Shown piece after piece: positions 16,217 through 23,595 of a DNA stretch of 30,434 nt (positions within the stretch are counted from its first letter, which is position 1; each line of letters starts with the position of its first letter). The stretch lies in IMG/VR virus record IMGVR_UViG_3300037843_000088, positions 1 through 30,434 of that record, one strand, 5' to 3'. This DNA is from a virus. The notes beneath the pieces are model-generated. The model saw only the letters and a program-made list of their open reading frames with translations, was not told where the DNA came from and did not search any database. A program made the translations under genes and the position numbers.

Positions 16217-17551
16217 CTAAATCGTTGGCTGCGTTGCACCTGAAACGATCACGCCAGCACGAACGTTGCTGTTAATTAAGTTGCAAGCTGTTACGTAGAC
16301 GAACATGGTGCTGCTCAGATACGATCCGCCAGCGGTTCCGAGGTCGGGCACCGGGGCAATCGTGATGCCTCCGCCGAAGTCGTACAGTTCGAGCGGAACC
16401 ATCTCGCCCAGATACCAGGTGCTCATCGTGAACAGGTCGAGCCGTCCGGGCAGCGCATTGTACCCGACAGTCAGCGGATAGCCGCCAAACTCGGTCGGGA
16501 ATCCGGCTGGGGTCATGTCCGGCGCATTAGCCGCCGATTTCCCCATCGAATCCATGCGCGAGGTCAGGACTTGCAGGTACAGGTTCCCAATCTGGAATGC
16601 CTGATCGGGTCCGCAATACCACATGACCTTCTTGATTGATGCGTTATCCGGCCCCAAAGCGCGGCCCAAGAGCACTTGTGCTCTCCACGGTGTTGAGGTC
16701 GAGATCGGAGCGTTGTTGAGATTGATGATTGGAGTGGTCAAACGTCCCGGATAGGTTGCCCGGTTCAGACCGCCGATAACTCCGGTGTTGGAGTTGACCT
16801 GCCAGGCCCGCAGACCCAGGATGGAACCGCCAGCGGTTCCCGGAGCGCCCTGGACAATCAGGAGATCGCCCGTGGCGGTGCCAGCCGGAAGCGCTTGCTG
16901 GGAATAAATCGTTTGAGACACCGCATCAACGAAGCTGATGGTGAACGTCCCGCGATTCGTTCCGCTCAACTGGTTCCACACCTGTACGGTCTGCTGGTCC
17001 GTAAACTGGAAGGCGTTATTGAGGCCGACAATCGAGGAGAATGACGGCCCGGCTCCGCCCGTTCCATTGTTGATCGTCGCGGTGGTTGGGATGGTGTCCA
17101 AGGTCCCGGAGCCGTCGCCTTGGAACAGAGCTTCCAATCCCTGAGTGGCCTGGTCGAAGGTGTTCTTCAATTCCTGGGCTTGGACGTTGAACAGCCCGCG
17201 CTTTTGGCCTTCGGTGGCCTGCCGTGCGAGCCAAGAGATTTCGCAGGGGGCGTAAATCACCACGGGCGAGACCGCAAAGCCTGCCCATTGTGAGCCGGTC
17301 CCGCGATACAGGGAGTCGGCGTTCCCGGTTCCCTGGATGATTGCTCCTCCGGCCTGCATCCGCATCGGGATTCGCAGGGAGGGGCGCTGAACGCCGCCGG
17401 CAGCCGTCACGTTGGAAATGGGAATGGTGACGGCATCTTTCTTGAATTTTCCGTAAAGGGTTGTGTTGTGCTGAACGAGGTCGGGGATTTTCTTAGCGAA
17501 TGCTTCCAATTCTATCGCTTGGACGGCCGATTCTAACAAGGGAGCTGCCAT
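16217..17551 (-). CDS. Major capsid protein (probable HK97 fold), 444 aa
   Basis: The position directly after the scaffold, the length, and the sequence pattern fit a major capsid protein. The N-terminus is a helix (AIELEAFAKKIPDLV) followed by a strand-rich region with PSLRIPMRMQ. A long helix-like segment (FNVQAQELKNTFDQATQGLE) resembles the spine region. An inserted beta domain lies at about 160-250 (VWNQLSGTNRGTFTISF), and the C-terminal half carries MWYCGPDQAFQIG and STWYLGEMVPLELYDFGG, in the style of capsid P- and A-domains. The ATG follows GAGGTG at a somewhat long spacing. A stop lies just upstream in frame, so no longer form is possible. The HK97 assignment is inference. Confidence 0.75.
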   Translation of the reverse strand: MAAPLLESAVQAIELEAFAKKIPDLVQHNTTLYGKFKKDAVTIPISNVTAAGGVQRPSLRIPMRMQAGGAIIQGTGNADSLYRGTGSQWAGFAVSPVVIYAPCEISWLARQATEGQKRGLFNVQAQELKNTFDQATQGLEALFQGDGSGTLDTIPTTATINNGTGGAGPSFSSIVGLNNAFQFTDQQTVQVWNQLSGTNRGTFTISFVDAVSQTIYSQQALPAGTATGDLLIVQGAPGTAGGSILGLRAWQVNSNTGVIGGLNRATYPGRLTTPIINLNNAPISTSTPWRAQVLLGRALGPDNASIKKVMWYCGPDQAFQIGNLYLQVLTSRMDSMGKSAANAPDMTPAGFPTEFGGYPLTVGYNALPGRLDLFTMSTWYLGEMVPLELYDFGGGITIAPVPDLGTAGGSYLSSTMFVYVTACNLINSNVRAGVIVSGATQPTI

Positions 17552-17684
17552 GTGTCATAAGCACCTCAAAGTTACTCGCCTGGGCCGTTTGATGCGCGGC
17601 TACGCCATTTCTCCGAGGCGGATTAAGATTGGGTGATGGCAGTGGCGCTTGGCCTGTGGCTTCGCGTCCTTGGTTTAAAGACAT
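17493..17684 (-). CDS. Possible leader ORF overlapping the capsid start, 63 aa
   Basis: In the 208-base space between scaffold and capsid genes one frame starts at ATG with GGGAG eight bases upstream. It encodes a Pro/Asn/Ala-rich peptide beginning MSLNQGREATGQAPLPSPNL and runs 59 bases into the capsid gene in another frame. It could couple translation to the capsid start or be fortuitous. Composition is weakly protein-like and no family is recognised. Confidence 0.28.
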   Translation of the reverse strand: MSLNQGREATGQAPLPSPNLNPPRRNGVAAHQTAQASNFEVLMTHGSSLVRIGRPSDRIGSIR

Positions 17685-17713
17685 TCTCGGTCTCCCTTCC
17701 CAATCCGAATGAA

Positions 17714-17742
17714 GGTTAAACCAGTCCGAAACGAAAAGTCAA
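17714..17742 (-). promoter_or_regulatory. Weak candidate promoter ahead of the capsid gene
   Basis: TTGACT (17742-17737) is followed after 17 bases by TTAACC on the minus strand, about 30 bases before the leader ORF. The -35 is good and the -10 is poor. An extra promoter for the capsid gene would be reasonable, but the match alone is not convincing. Confidence 0.22.
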
Positions 17743-17759
17743 GCGATTTTCGGAGAATT

Positions 17760-19214
17760 TTAAGGCTGTTCCTTCCAGGTAACGAACCGCCCGTTCTTTA
17801 GATAGGCTTTGTTTTGGAGGAAAAGGGTGTCTCCGGGATCCTTGGACCAATCAATATCGTCGTGTCCAGGCTTTCTGGTGATTGGCACCGGAGTCTTGCT
17901 GGCAGCAGCGGCTGGCTTCACATCGCCAGTCGGCGTTCTGGGCGCTGCGGCTGCCGGTCGCCGGGCGGCTGGTGGCTGTGCAGTTCCGTAGCGGCGGCTC
18001 CAGACGGTATTGACCGCGCTTTTGCGGGCTTGGTCAATATAGGCCTTGGCGAAGTTCACCGCCTGCTGGGTTTTGCCGGATTTGACCAGATTGCCGATGC
18101 TGTCCATGTAGAATTTGTTTCCCTGGAGGATAGTAGTCATTTCGAGCCTCACGCCCTGAACCAAATCCTTGATTCCCGCCTCGCTGATCTTCATGTCCCT
18201 GGTCAGCGGCGTAAGAGCGCCGCGAACGGTTGACCCGACATAGGAACTGACATCGCGCGTGTAGGTCTGCCAGTGAATGTTTTCCTGTTCCTCGCGCAAA
18301 CGCCCCCGCTCGGTTTCCAGTTGAGCGAGTTTCGGGTCTTGATACCGGCCCTTGAAAGCCGTCTCTTCCTGTTTGAGCTTATTGAACGATGCGATAACCT
18401 GATTGAGCCGCGCCTCCGCCGATTTGTAATAGACCGGGGCGGTCGTGGCATCCCCTGCGGCGGCTTTCATGTATTCGATGGCATCGGACATTGCCTGAAG
18501 CCAGCCGTTTGTCTCGACGATTTTCAAAAACGGCCCGCGCATCGTTTCCACATAGGCGTCAGTGTCGAGCTTTTCCAGCCGGTCGAGCGCCGGAGCCACA
18601 AGTTTCTTGAACCCATCCGGCCATTGATCGGCCAGCCCGTGAATGACTCGCGGATTACCTTCCTCGGCCATGCGGTCGAATTGTTCCAGATTGGAAAGTT
18701 CCTGGCGCATCCCGGCAATCGCGTCATGGCCCCCAAGGGCCTCGATAGCCGCTTTGTCGGTTCGCGCCTCATCTACAGTCGGATAAACCCGCGAGTAAGC
18801 GTCTGCGGCATAGAACCGCTTTTCTAGCGCCTTGAGCGCTCTGGCTTGCTCGGGATGCGCCTGTTTCATTTCACGGATTGCCTTGGACAATTCGGCGGGC
18901 AGCACTTCGCCCTGTTTTTCCGCTGGAGGCTCACCCGTAGCCGGAGTTTCTTCCGCTTCCGCCTCTTCGCCATCGGGCGGAGTTTCGCCAAGCAAGTCGG
19001 GTGTGATCTCATCGCCAGTCGGCGGCTGCTCTGCGCCAGTTTCTCCCCCGGCAGGCTCACCTGCCGCATCCGGGGGCGTATCGAGCACGGCGCTAATGTC
19101 CGCCATGATCCCGGCATCCCCGCACAGGGCCACGGGACCGAAATACTCCTCGCTTGTGGAAGTCAGAATCGCTCCTGATTCAATGTCAGAAGTCACGCTC
19201 GAATAGATTCTCAT
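17760..19214 (-). CDS. Scaffolding protein with N-terminal tag, 484 aa
   Basis: An acidic, helical protein directly upstream of the capsid gene, as expected of a scaffold. The start ATG at 19214 overlaps the upstream stop (ATGA) and has AAGGAG at ideal spacing. Residues 1-31 (MRIYSSVTSDIESGAIL then Y-x-GP-x-ALC) match the N-terminus of the ejection-like protein at 3767-4438. An acidic Pro/Glu tract (about 45-100) is followed by charged helices (QARALKALEKRFYAADAYSR; QLETERGRLREEQENIHW). Near the C-terminus an Ala/Pro-rich linker leads to a basic, globular end (DDIDWSKDPGDTLFLQNKAY), where scaffolds usually bind capsid protein. No protease domain was seen, so capsid maturation, if any, must rely on another protein. 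Confidence 0.75.
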   Translation of the reverse strand: MRIYSSVTSDIESGAILTSTSEEYFGPVALCGDAGIMADISAVLDTPPDAAGEPAGGETGAEQPPTGDEITPDLLGETPPDGEEAEAEETPATGEPPAEKQGEVLPAELSKAIREMKQAHPEQARALKALEKRFYAADAYSRVYPTVDEARTDKAAIEALGGHDAIAGMRQELSNLEQFDRMAEEGNPRVIHGLADQWPDGFKKLVAPALDRLEKLDTDAYVETMRGPFLKIVETNGWLQAMSDAIEYMKAAAGDATTAPVYYKSAEARLNQVIASFNKLKQEETAFKGRYQDPKLAQLETERGRLREEQENIHWQTYTRDVSSYVGSTVRGALTPLTRDMKISEAGIKDLVQGVRLEMTTILQGNKFYMDSIGNLVKSGKTQQAVNFAKAYIDQARKSAVNTVWSRRYGTAQPPAARRPAAAAPRTPTGDVKPAAAASKTPVPITRKPGHDDIDWSKDPGDTLFLQNKAYLKNGRFVTWKEQP

Positions 19215-19420
19215 TTTGTCTCCTTGAACATCTCGATAACGCACTGCACGGCAATGCGGGCGGATTTCGCGAATTCATCGCCGCATCCGCCAGTAATTGT
19301 CAATCGTCCTTCTCCGGGAACGGCGGTCGCCTCAACCAGAAGCACCATGCCGCCGCCTTCGGCAACGGCTAAACCGTTCACTGCTCCAACTGCCCCCTTG
19401 GCTTCCGGCTGTTCGCTCAT
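19211..19420 (-). CDS. Small protein between portal and scaffold, 69 aa
   Basis: Both ends overlap neighbours by ATGA (portal stop at 19417, scaffold start at 19214), a strong sign of a real, coupled gene. The N-terminal half is Gly/Ala-rich. The centre (GGMVLLVEATAVP, EGRLTITGGCGDEF) looks like a beta hairpin, and a helix follows (AKSARIAVQCVIEMFKE). No family is recognised. Perhaps a portal or scaffold accessory. Confidence 0.66.
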   Translation of the reverse strand: MSEQPEAKGAVGAVNGLAVAEGGGMVLLVEATAVPGEGRLTITGGCGDEFAKSARIAVQCVIEMFKETK

Positions 19421-22400
19421 TGCGCCATGCCCGGTGCCGGAGGTCTCGGCTGTGCAGCCTCAACTCCCGGAACCGGAGGACCTCCCACCTTGGAGCTTTT
19501 CCGAATCTCCGCATTGAACTCACGGGTTTGCACAACATCCTGCCCGCTGGTTTCCAATCCTGTGTCTTTCAGCGCATTAGCCATCGCATCGGGCGGAGCG
19601 TCTTTTAGATTCAAACTGATACCTTTTGGCAGGCCGGCCATTGTTGGCTTTGGTTCGATTTTCGCTTTGTGCTCGAAATAATGAAGCGTCAGGTTGGCAA
19701 AGGCTTCCTTTTCTTCCTGATTCCCGTCAGCGAGTTTGCGCCCGTCCGCGCTGTTGATCTTGTCCAGGCAGGCTTCGGCTTCAGCCTCGTGCTTGTCCGT
19801 CTCTTTTACCGGAACACTCGAAATCAACGGCGGTATGGACTGCAACTGCTGTTCCATCTGCTGAATTGTCTGCAAATCCGGCGGAGCAGCCGGGGTTCCC
19901 GCCATCTGGCTTGCCTTGATCTTGTTGGTGGCGTCGTCCAAAGCCTGTTTTGCCTGAACATAGTCGGGATTCGGAACCGGTGGCATCTTGAGCAGCAACT
20001 CAAACTCTCCCATCTGCTTTTCGTATCCGTCCCAATCCGGGTCCTCCAACCCCGGCAACTGAATTCCTTCCTCGATAGCCTTGTGCCGGACCCGAATCGA
20101 AGTCATCAGCTTTTGGCTCAGCACGTTATTCACGTCCTGGGCCAACTCCATCCATCGGCTGCGCTTTTGAATCGAGGTTTCGGGGAAATTCGCATCCGAT
20201 TCCGGGTAGGCCAGCACATTGCCTTTGAGATCGGCAAGCTCGACCCGCACCTTGTTCCCCGCCGCATCGCTCCCCTCGATAGCTCCGGCGGATGCCGGAC
20301 GGTTCCGCGCCGCAGCCTGCACCGCCTGCTTGAAATATCCGGCGGTCGCCATTTGAATTCTGTGCCAGGGCGTTCCCAGGCACCCGAGCGCCTGATCCCG
20401 CTGCATCATAATTCCGGCGGCGGTATCGGTGTTTGCCGGGCTTCCGAACAGAGACGGCAGGGCGTGGGAGAGCATCTGGGGAAGTTCAGAAAAAAAGAAT
20501 TTGATGAACTCTCCCATGATCGGCTGTGCGGTGGGGAACGGCTCCATCCAGATCAAATCCTGGACACCTTTGCCGGGGGGAATTTCCGAGAGCAAAAACG
20601 GCAGGAAATCGCCTGGCGACGTTCCCTGCTTATTGATTGCGTTCACATCGAACGGCCCCTGTGCGACGTACCGCATGGGAACGCATTTGGTGAAGTACAG
20701 GTCCAGTAAATCAATCCAGTTGTTGAGCCGTTTCTGAATGGAAATCAGCTTTGAGCCCAGCGCCAGCCGGTTCATGCCGCTGCCGGGCAGCGCGTGGACA
20801 AGTTTCAGGTGATCGTCCATGCACTCGCGCCGCGCCTTGATGAATACGTTTCCGGCCTGAATGACCAGCGCCCCATCGGGGAATTTCTCGAAAAAACTTT
20901 CGCGCGTCTCGTTGTCGTCCACGTTCATAAAATAGCCCGGCCTTATCCACGTTCCTTGCACCGTGCAATCGCGCACCATCGAATCGCCCGTGACGTAAGA
21001 GGCTTCTAAGGCGAGCGTCGCATTGATCCGCGCAATCCGGTCTAATTCATCCTCGCCGGAGCCGGAACCTCCGGGCTTGATCTTATCCGCCTTCTCCGGG
21101 AACATGGCTTTGACCAGCGCCACGTCCAATTCTTCCGAGACCTGCGCCCACAGGCAATCCTCCAGCTTCCCGCTTTGCGCGGCGAACGGAACCTTGTGTT
21201 CCAGTTTCCCGTAAACCTTCGTCACTTCCCGGCCACGCGGACGCCCGCGTTTCTGTCCAACCGCGCTCTCGGGAGGAGTGACCGGAAACACGACAGACGG
21301 CTTGAACGTGCCATCGGCGTTCGGGGTAATGGCCGCTATCCATCCGGGCTCAACTTCCGAACCCGGCGGCACGGCGTCTCCCTGAAACATCTTGAATATC
21401 TGGCTGATTACCGAATCGTGGAGCATGAACGCTATTGGTCCCGGTTTTGATAGCCATTCCATCACCGCGTCCTGGACTCGCTGCTCGAACTGGTCTGGCG
21501 ACTCGCCTCCCGCAATCGGCTCGGCGGGATGCTCCTCGAACGCCTCTTCAATATCCTCCGATCCTTTTTGAGAATCCGTGCCGGCGTCGGCCCCGATGTC
21601 GAGCGATGCCAGCCGGTCGTCAACCTCCAGCGGCGCTCCCAGCTTCTCAGCCAGTAGTTGCGCGCTGCTCAACGCTCTCTCGACGGGAGAAGAAACAACC
21701 AGCCTGATGCCTTTCTGCTTTAGCCAGTCCGCAGCCCGGTCAATCTGCCGTTCGCCTTTTTCGTTGATCTCAACCTCATCGCGGCCCCGCTCCTCGTGCA
21801 TCTTGTTCCGGTCAGTCTCCCCATGCCTCACGGCATAGGCCGCCGGCTCCGGCTGCTGTTCCTCGGTCTCGGGCACCACGGGCTCCGATGCCTCCGGATC
21901 GCAGCGCCCAAACTGCTGCGCGTCAATGATATGGTCGGTGACGAGCAGTGCGCGGCCATCGGTCCAAAGGTAATCGGCCAGTTGCTCGTGAAGTTCCAGA
22001 AGATCGTTGTTGCGGGAGAAGATGCGGGAATAGCGGGTTGCGGCTTCTTTCGCCGTTATGTCGGCATCCGCGTATGGATTCGCGGGCTCAAAGCGCACGC
22101 CTGGAATATCGCGGGTCAGGGCCGCAACGATGATTTCGCCGTAACTCGCATAGATGTTGGTTTCGTTCCCGTATAGCGCATACCCGCCGCGCCCCTGTAG
22201 ATAATCGGTTGCAAACGGAATGTAAATCCAGCCGCCGCCGCGCCGGGGCCATAGATACTGATAACCGCGCTTATAGAGCCGGTTTCTCCAGCAATCTTCC
22301 ACCTCCCAGCGCCTGGCCGCAACGTCTATGCTTCCGATCTTGTCTACGAGGGCTTTTAATTCCCGCTCTTCGGTTTCCGACAACTCGGCGTCGGGAAACG

Positions 22401-22518
22401 GCGAAGCGCAGTGCGGAGCAATTTCTCCCGGCTCGAAATTCAGTTCCGGGCGCTCCTCGCTTGCGTCCTGCTTCGGGTCGGTTTCGACATCTACGGGTTG
22501 GTCTTTTGATCCGTCCAT
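19417..22518 (-). CDS. Portal protein carrying an inserted histidine-phosphatase domain, 1033 aa
   Basis: The portal forms the DNA-entry ring and initiates procapsid assembly. Residues about 50-200 (LWPRRGGGWIYIPF, a helix EAATRYSRIFSRNNDLLELH, then YLWTDGRALLVTDHI) and 430-780 (REVTKVYGKLEHKVPF, ALPGSGMNRLALGSKL, LIWMEPFPTAQPIMGEF, GIMMQRDQALGCLGTPW) follow the pattern of P22/T7-type portals. A phosphoglycerate-mutase-like domain interrupts them at about 226-412. A canonical AT-hook-like KRGRPRGR (423-430) follows. The C-terminal 250 residues are coiled and charged, ending in Pro/Gly. Length is well above a usual 500-750-residue portal, mainly from the insert. No strong ribosome site precedes the ATG. 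The upstream gene ends ten bases before it, so coupling is likely. Confidence 0.8.
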   Translation of the reverse strand: MDGSKDQPVDVETDPKQDASEERPELNFEPGEIAPHCASPFPDAELSETEERELKALVDKIGSIDVAARRWEVEDCWRNRLYKRGYQYLWPRRGGGWIYIPFATDYLQGRGGYALYGNETNIYASYGEIIVAALTRDIPGVRFEPANPYADADITAKEAATRYSRIFSRNNDLLELHEQLADYLWTDGRALLVTDHIIDAQQFGRCDPEASEPVVPETEEQQPEPAAYAVRHGETDRNKMHEERGRDEVEINEKGERQIDRAADWLKQKGIRLVVSSPVERALSSAQLLAEKLGAPLEVDDRLASLDIGADAGTDSQKGSEDIEEAFEEHPAEPIAGGESPDQFEQRVQDAVMEWLSKPGPIAFMLHDSVISQIFKMFQGDAVPPGSEVEPGWIAAITPNADGTFKPSVVFPVTPPESAVGQKRGRPRGREVTKVYGKLEHKVPFAAQSGKLEDCLWAQVSEELDVALVKAMFPEKADKIKPGGSGSGEDELDRIARINATLALEASYVTGDSMVRDCTVQGTWIRPGYFMNVDDNETRESFFEKFPDGALVIQAGNVFIKARRECMDDHLKLVHALPGSGMNRLALGSKLISIQKRLNNWIDLLDLYFTKCVPMRYVAQGPFDVNAINKQGTSPGDFLPFLLSEIPPGKGVQDLIWMEPFPTAQPIMGEFIKFFFSELPQMLSHALPSLFGSPANTDTAAGIMMQRDQALGCLGTPWHRIQMATAGYFKQAVQAAARNRPASAGAIEGSDAAGNKVRVELADLKGNVLAYPESDANFPETSIQKRSRWMELAQDVNNVLSQKLMTSIRVRHKAIEEGIQLPGLEDPDWDGYEKQMGEFELLLKMPPVPNPDYVQAKQALDDATNKIKASQMAGTPAAPPDLQTIQQMEQQLQSIPPLISSVPVKETDKHEAEAEACLDKINSADGRKLADGNQEEKEAFANLTLHYFEHKAKIEPKPTMAGLPKGISLNLKDAPPDAMANALKDTGLETSGQDVVQTREFNAEIRKSSKVGGPPVPGVEAAQPRPPAPGMAQ
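21283..21843 (-). other. Histidine phosphatase (PGAM/SixA-like) domain inside the portal
   Basis: Encodes portal residues about 226-412. The hallmark is AVRHGETDRN (RHG at 231-233). It is followed by the second arginine in VVSSPVERALSSAQLLAEKL (R281), an acidic GGESPDQFEQRVQDAV segment and the second catalytic histidine in IAFMLHDSVISQIF (H367). All catalytic positions of the superfamily (RHG, R, H) are present, so the domain could be active. In the family the first His is phosphorylated transiently while phosphate is removed from small molecules, proteins or phospho-His. What it acts on in a portal is unknown. Confidence 0.82.
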
Positions 22519-22528
22519 ATTTGGAAGG

Positions 22529-22765
22529 TCAACTCGCTACATTCTTCTTTCTGTCCCTCGGAACGACCGTAATGCCTCCGCCAAGGGGGATATTTACTTC
22601 TATGGCTTTGTCGGGTACAATCTTTCCACATTGCAAGAGCGCAAATATATTCACCGACAATTGTGGCGGCAACAAAGTAAGAGCGTCCCGTAATTCCCCT
22701 ACAGTTTGGTCTTTTGTAATCTTGAGCGTATAAAAGCGCCCAAGTTCAATTCCAGAAGAACTCAT
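22529..22765 (-). CDS. Small protein with ubiquitin-like (beta-grasp) pattern, 78 aa
   Basis: The order of elements fits a ubiquitin-like fold. Strand 1 is GIEL and strand 2 is GRFYTLKIT. A helix opens with DQTVGELRDAL (like the TIENVKAKI helix start of ubiquitin), then PPQLSVNIF and a LLQCGKIVPD turn. A final NIPLGGGITVVPR strand corresponds to the ESTLHLVLR end. It lacks a C-terminal Gly-Gly and ends in a basic RDRKKNVAS tail, so conjugation is not suggested. The ATG has no good ribosome site. It lies immediately upstream of the portal gene and is less GC-rich than it. The fold call is by eye and needs a structure model. Confidence 0.6.
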   Translation of the reverse strand: MSSSGIELGRFYTLKITKDQTVGELRDALTLLPPQLSVNIFALLQCGKIVPDKAIEVNIPLGGGITVVPRDRKKNVAS

Positions 22766-22839
22766 AAGGTTACTTTTGCGTATCGGACCCCTGCTCCTGC
22801 CGCTTTAGCGCTCACTGCGAGTCAAGCTCCAAACTCATT

Positions 22840-23016
22840 CTACCCGATCAGAGCATGAATCCAATCTATAAATCTTTCCAGCCGACTCCTGCCCTTAAAA
22901 TGGCAGCGGCCACATTCCAGGAAGGAACGATCCCAATAACCTTCCACATGACAAATTGGGCATTCATCATCTGTGGATGTGATCAAATCGAATTGGGGCC
23001 AGTAAATTTGCGTCAT
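22840..23016 (-). CDS. Small zinc-ribbon protein, 58 aa
   Basis: The ATG overlaps the upstream stop as ATGA (23016), starting MTQIYWPQFDLI. CPIC and CGRC knuckles are separated by 14 residues (HVEGYWDRSFLE), then a basic helix with RSRLERFIDWIHAL. A typical one-domain zinc ribbon. A longer frame extends upstream but shadows the KWIQ gene. About 75 bases without a gene follow before the ubiquitin-like gene. Confidence 0.6.
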   Translation of the reverse strand: MTQIYWPQFDLITSTDDECPICHVEGYWDRSFLECGRCHFKGRSRLERFIDWIHALIG

Positions 23017-23204
23017 CCCTGAACGTTTTTCATCCATTGCGCTTTCTTCCGCTCTTTTTCCGTGTGCTTCTCCGGGTGAGCCGTGATCTTGTCGGCGGCT
23101 TCCTCCGTCGAATCTCCCATGCGGGCCGCAATCCGGCTGAACGATCCGCGCGTTCCCTTTTCGTCCATCTTGCGCGTCGAAGCCTGAATCCACTTACTTG
23201 CCAT
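23013..23204 (-). CDS. Small basic phage protein of the KWIQ type, 63 aa
   Basis: The ATG at 23204 has a perfect GGAGGTGA site. The N-terminus MASKWIQASTRKMDEKGTRG recalls a class of tiny phage proteins starting with KWIQ and a KGT-x-GSF motif. The rest is a charged helix (EEAADKITAHPEKHTEKERK). The function of these proteins is not known. It overlaps the HiPIP-like gene by 11 bases and the zinc-ribbon gene by 4 bases. Confidence 0.62.
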   Translation of the reverse strand: MASKWIQASTRKMDEKGTRGSFSRIAARMGDSTEEAADKITAHPEKHTEKERKKAQWMKNVQG

Positions 23205-23394
23205 GTTCACCTCCGGCAATCTTCGTTACCGACCGTTTCTTGCGCTCCCATTCCTCGCACCACCCGCCCGGACTGATGCTTCCATTGACGACCCGGCAAC
23301 CACCAGGAGGCTGAAAGTGCTCGCACCCCCGGCACTTATCGGGGCCGTTAGAAAAGGCCGTGTACTTTACTTCGGCCTTGGAACTCTTATCCAC
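23194..23394 (-). CDS. HiPIP-like four-cysteine small protein, 66 aa
   Basis: The cysteine spacing C21-x2-C24-x8-C33-x12-C46 with GWC at the last cysteine and W49 nearby (CRGCEHF, GGCRVV, SPGGWCEEW) is that of high-potential iron-sulfur proteins, which bind a 4Fe-4S cluster. Here no secretion signal is seen. Small phage proteins with this pattern exist and are of unknown role; binding zinc instead is possible. The GTG start at 23394 has AAAGGA upstream and overlaps the end of the preceding gene by eight bases. A longer ATG form would read through that gene. Confidence 0.6.
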   Translation of the reverse strand: MDKSSKAEVKYTAFSNGPDKCRGCEHFQPPGGCRVVNGSISPGGWCEEWERKKRSVTKIAGGEHGK

Positions 23395-23587
23395 GTTCCT
23401 TTGCCCCGATGTTCGCAGCCGACTTGCGCTTATCGCGCCCAACCACGGCATTTGCCGCCCGTACTGCCCTGCCTTCGTCTCCCGTGCTCTCTAACTCGCT
23501 GTTAGCGACGTGCTCCCAAAGCCGCTTGCGCTTCGGCGTGTCAGCCTTGTGGGTATGACGGGTTGAATCGGACGGACTCCAGGGAAT
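23387..23587 (-). CDS. Small phage protein of the PWSPSD type, apparently starting at ATT, 66 aa
   Basis: No ATG, GTG or TTG exists in this frame upstream of conserved-looking sequence. The codon at 23587 is ATT, with GAGGTG six bases before it, and gives (M)PWSPSDSTRHTHKADTPKR. This matches my memory of a family of tiny phage and bacterial proteins that begin MPW, continue with HT-x-KA-x-TP-x-K-x-RQW and end in EG-x-AIR-x-ANAVV (here GDEGRAVRAANAVVGRDKR). The stop overlaps the HiPIP-like start. A sequencing change of ATG to ATT is the alternative. Function unknown; helical and basic, perhaps DNA-binding. Confidence 0.6.
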   Translation of the reverse strand: MPWSPSDSTRHTHKADTPKRKRLWEHVANSELESTGDEGRAVRAANAVVGRDKRKSAANIGAKERG

Positions 23588-23595
23588 TGCTCACC

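Noticed and set aside
19669-20709. 346-codon plus-strand frame
   Set aside because: Fully antisense to the portal gene and with biased composition.
22116-22322. Small minus-strand frame within the portal
   Set aside because: Out-of-frame shadow without a ribosome site.
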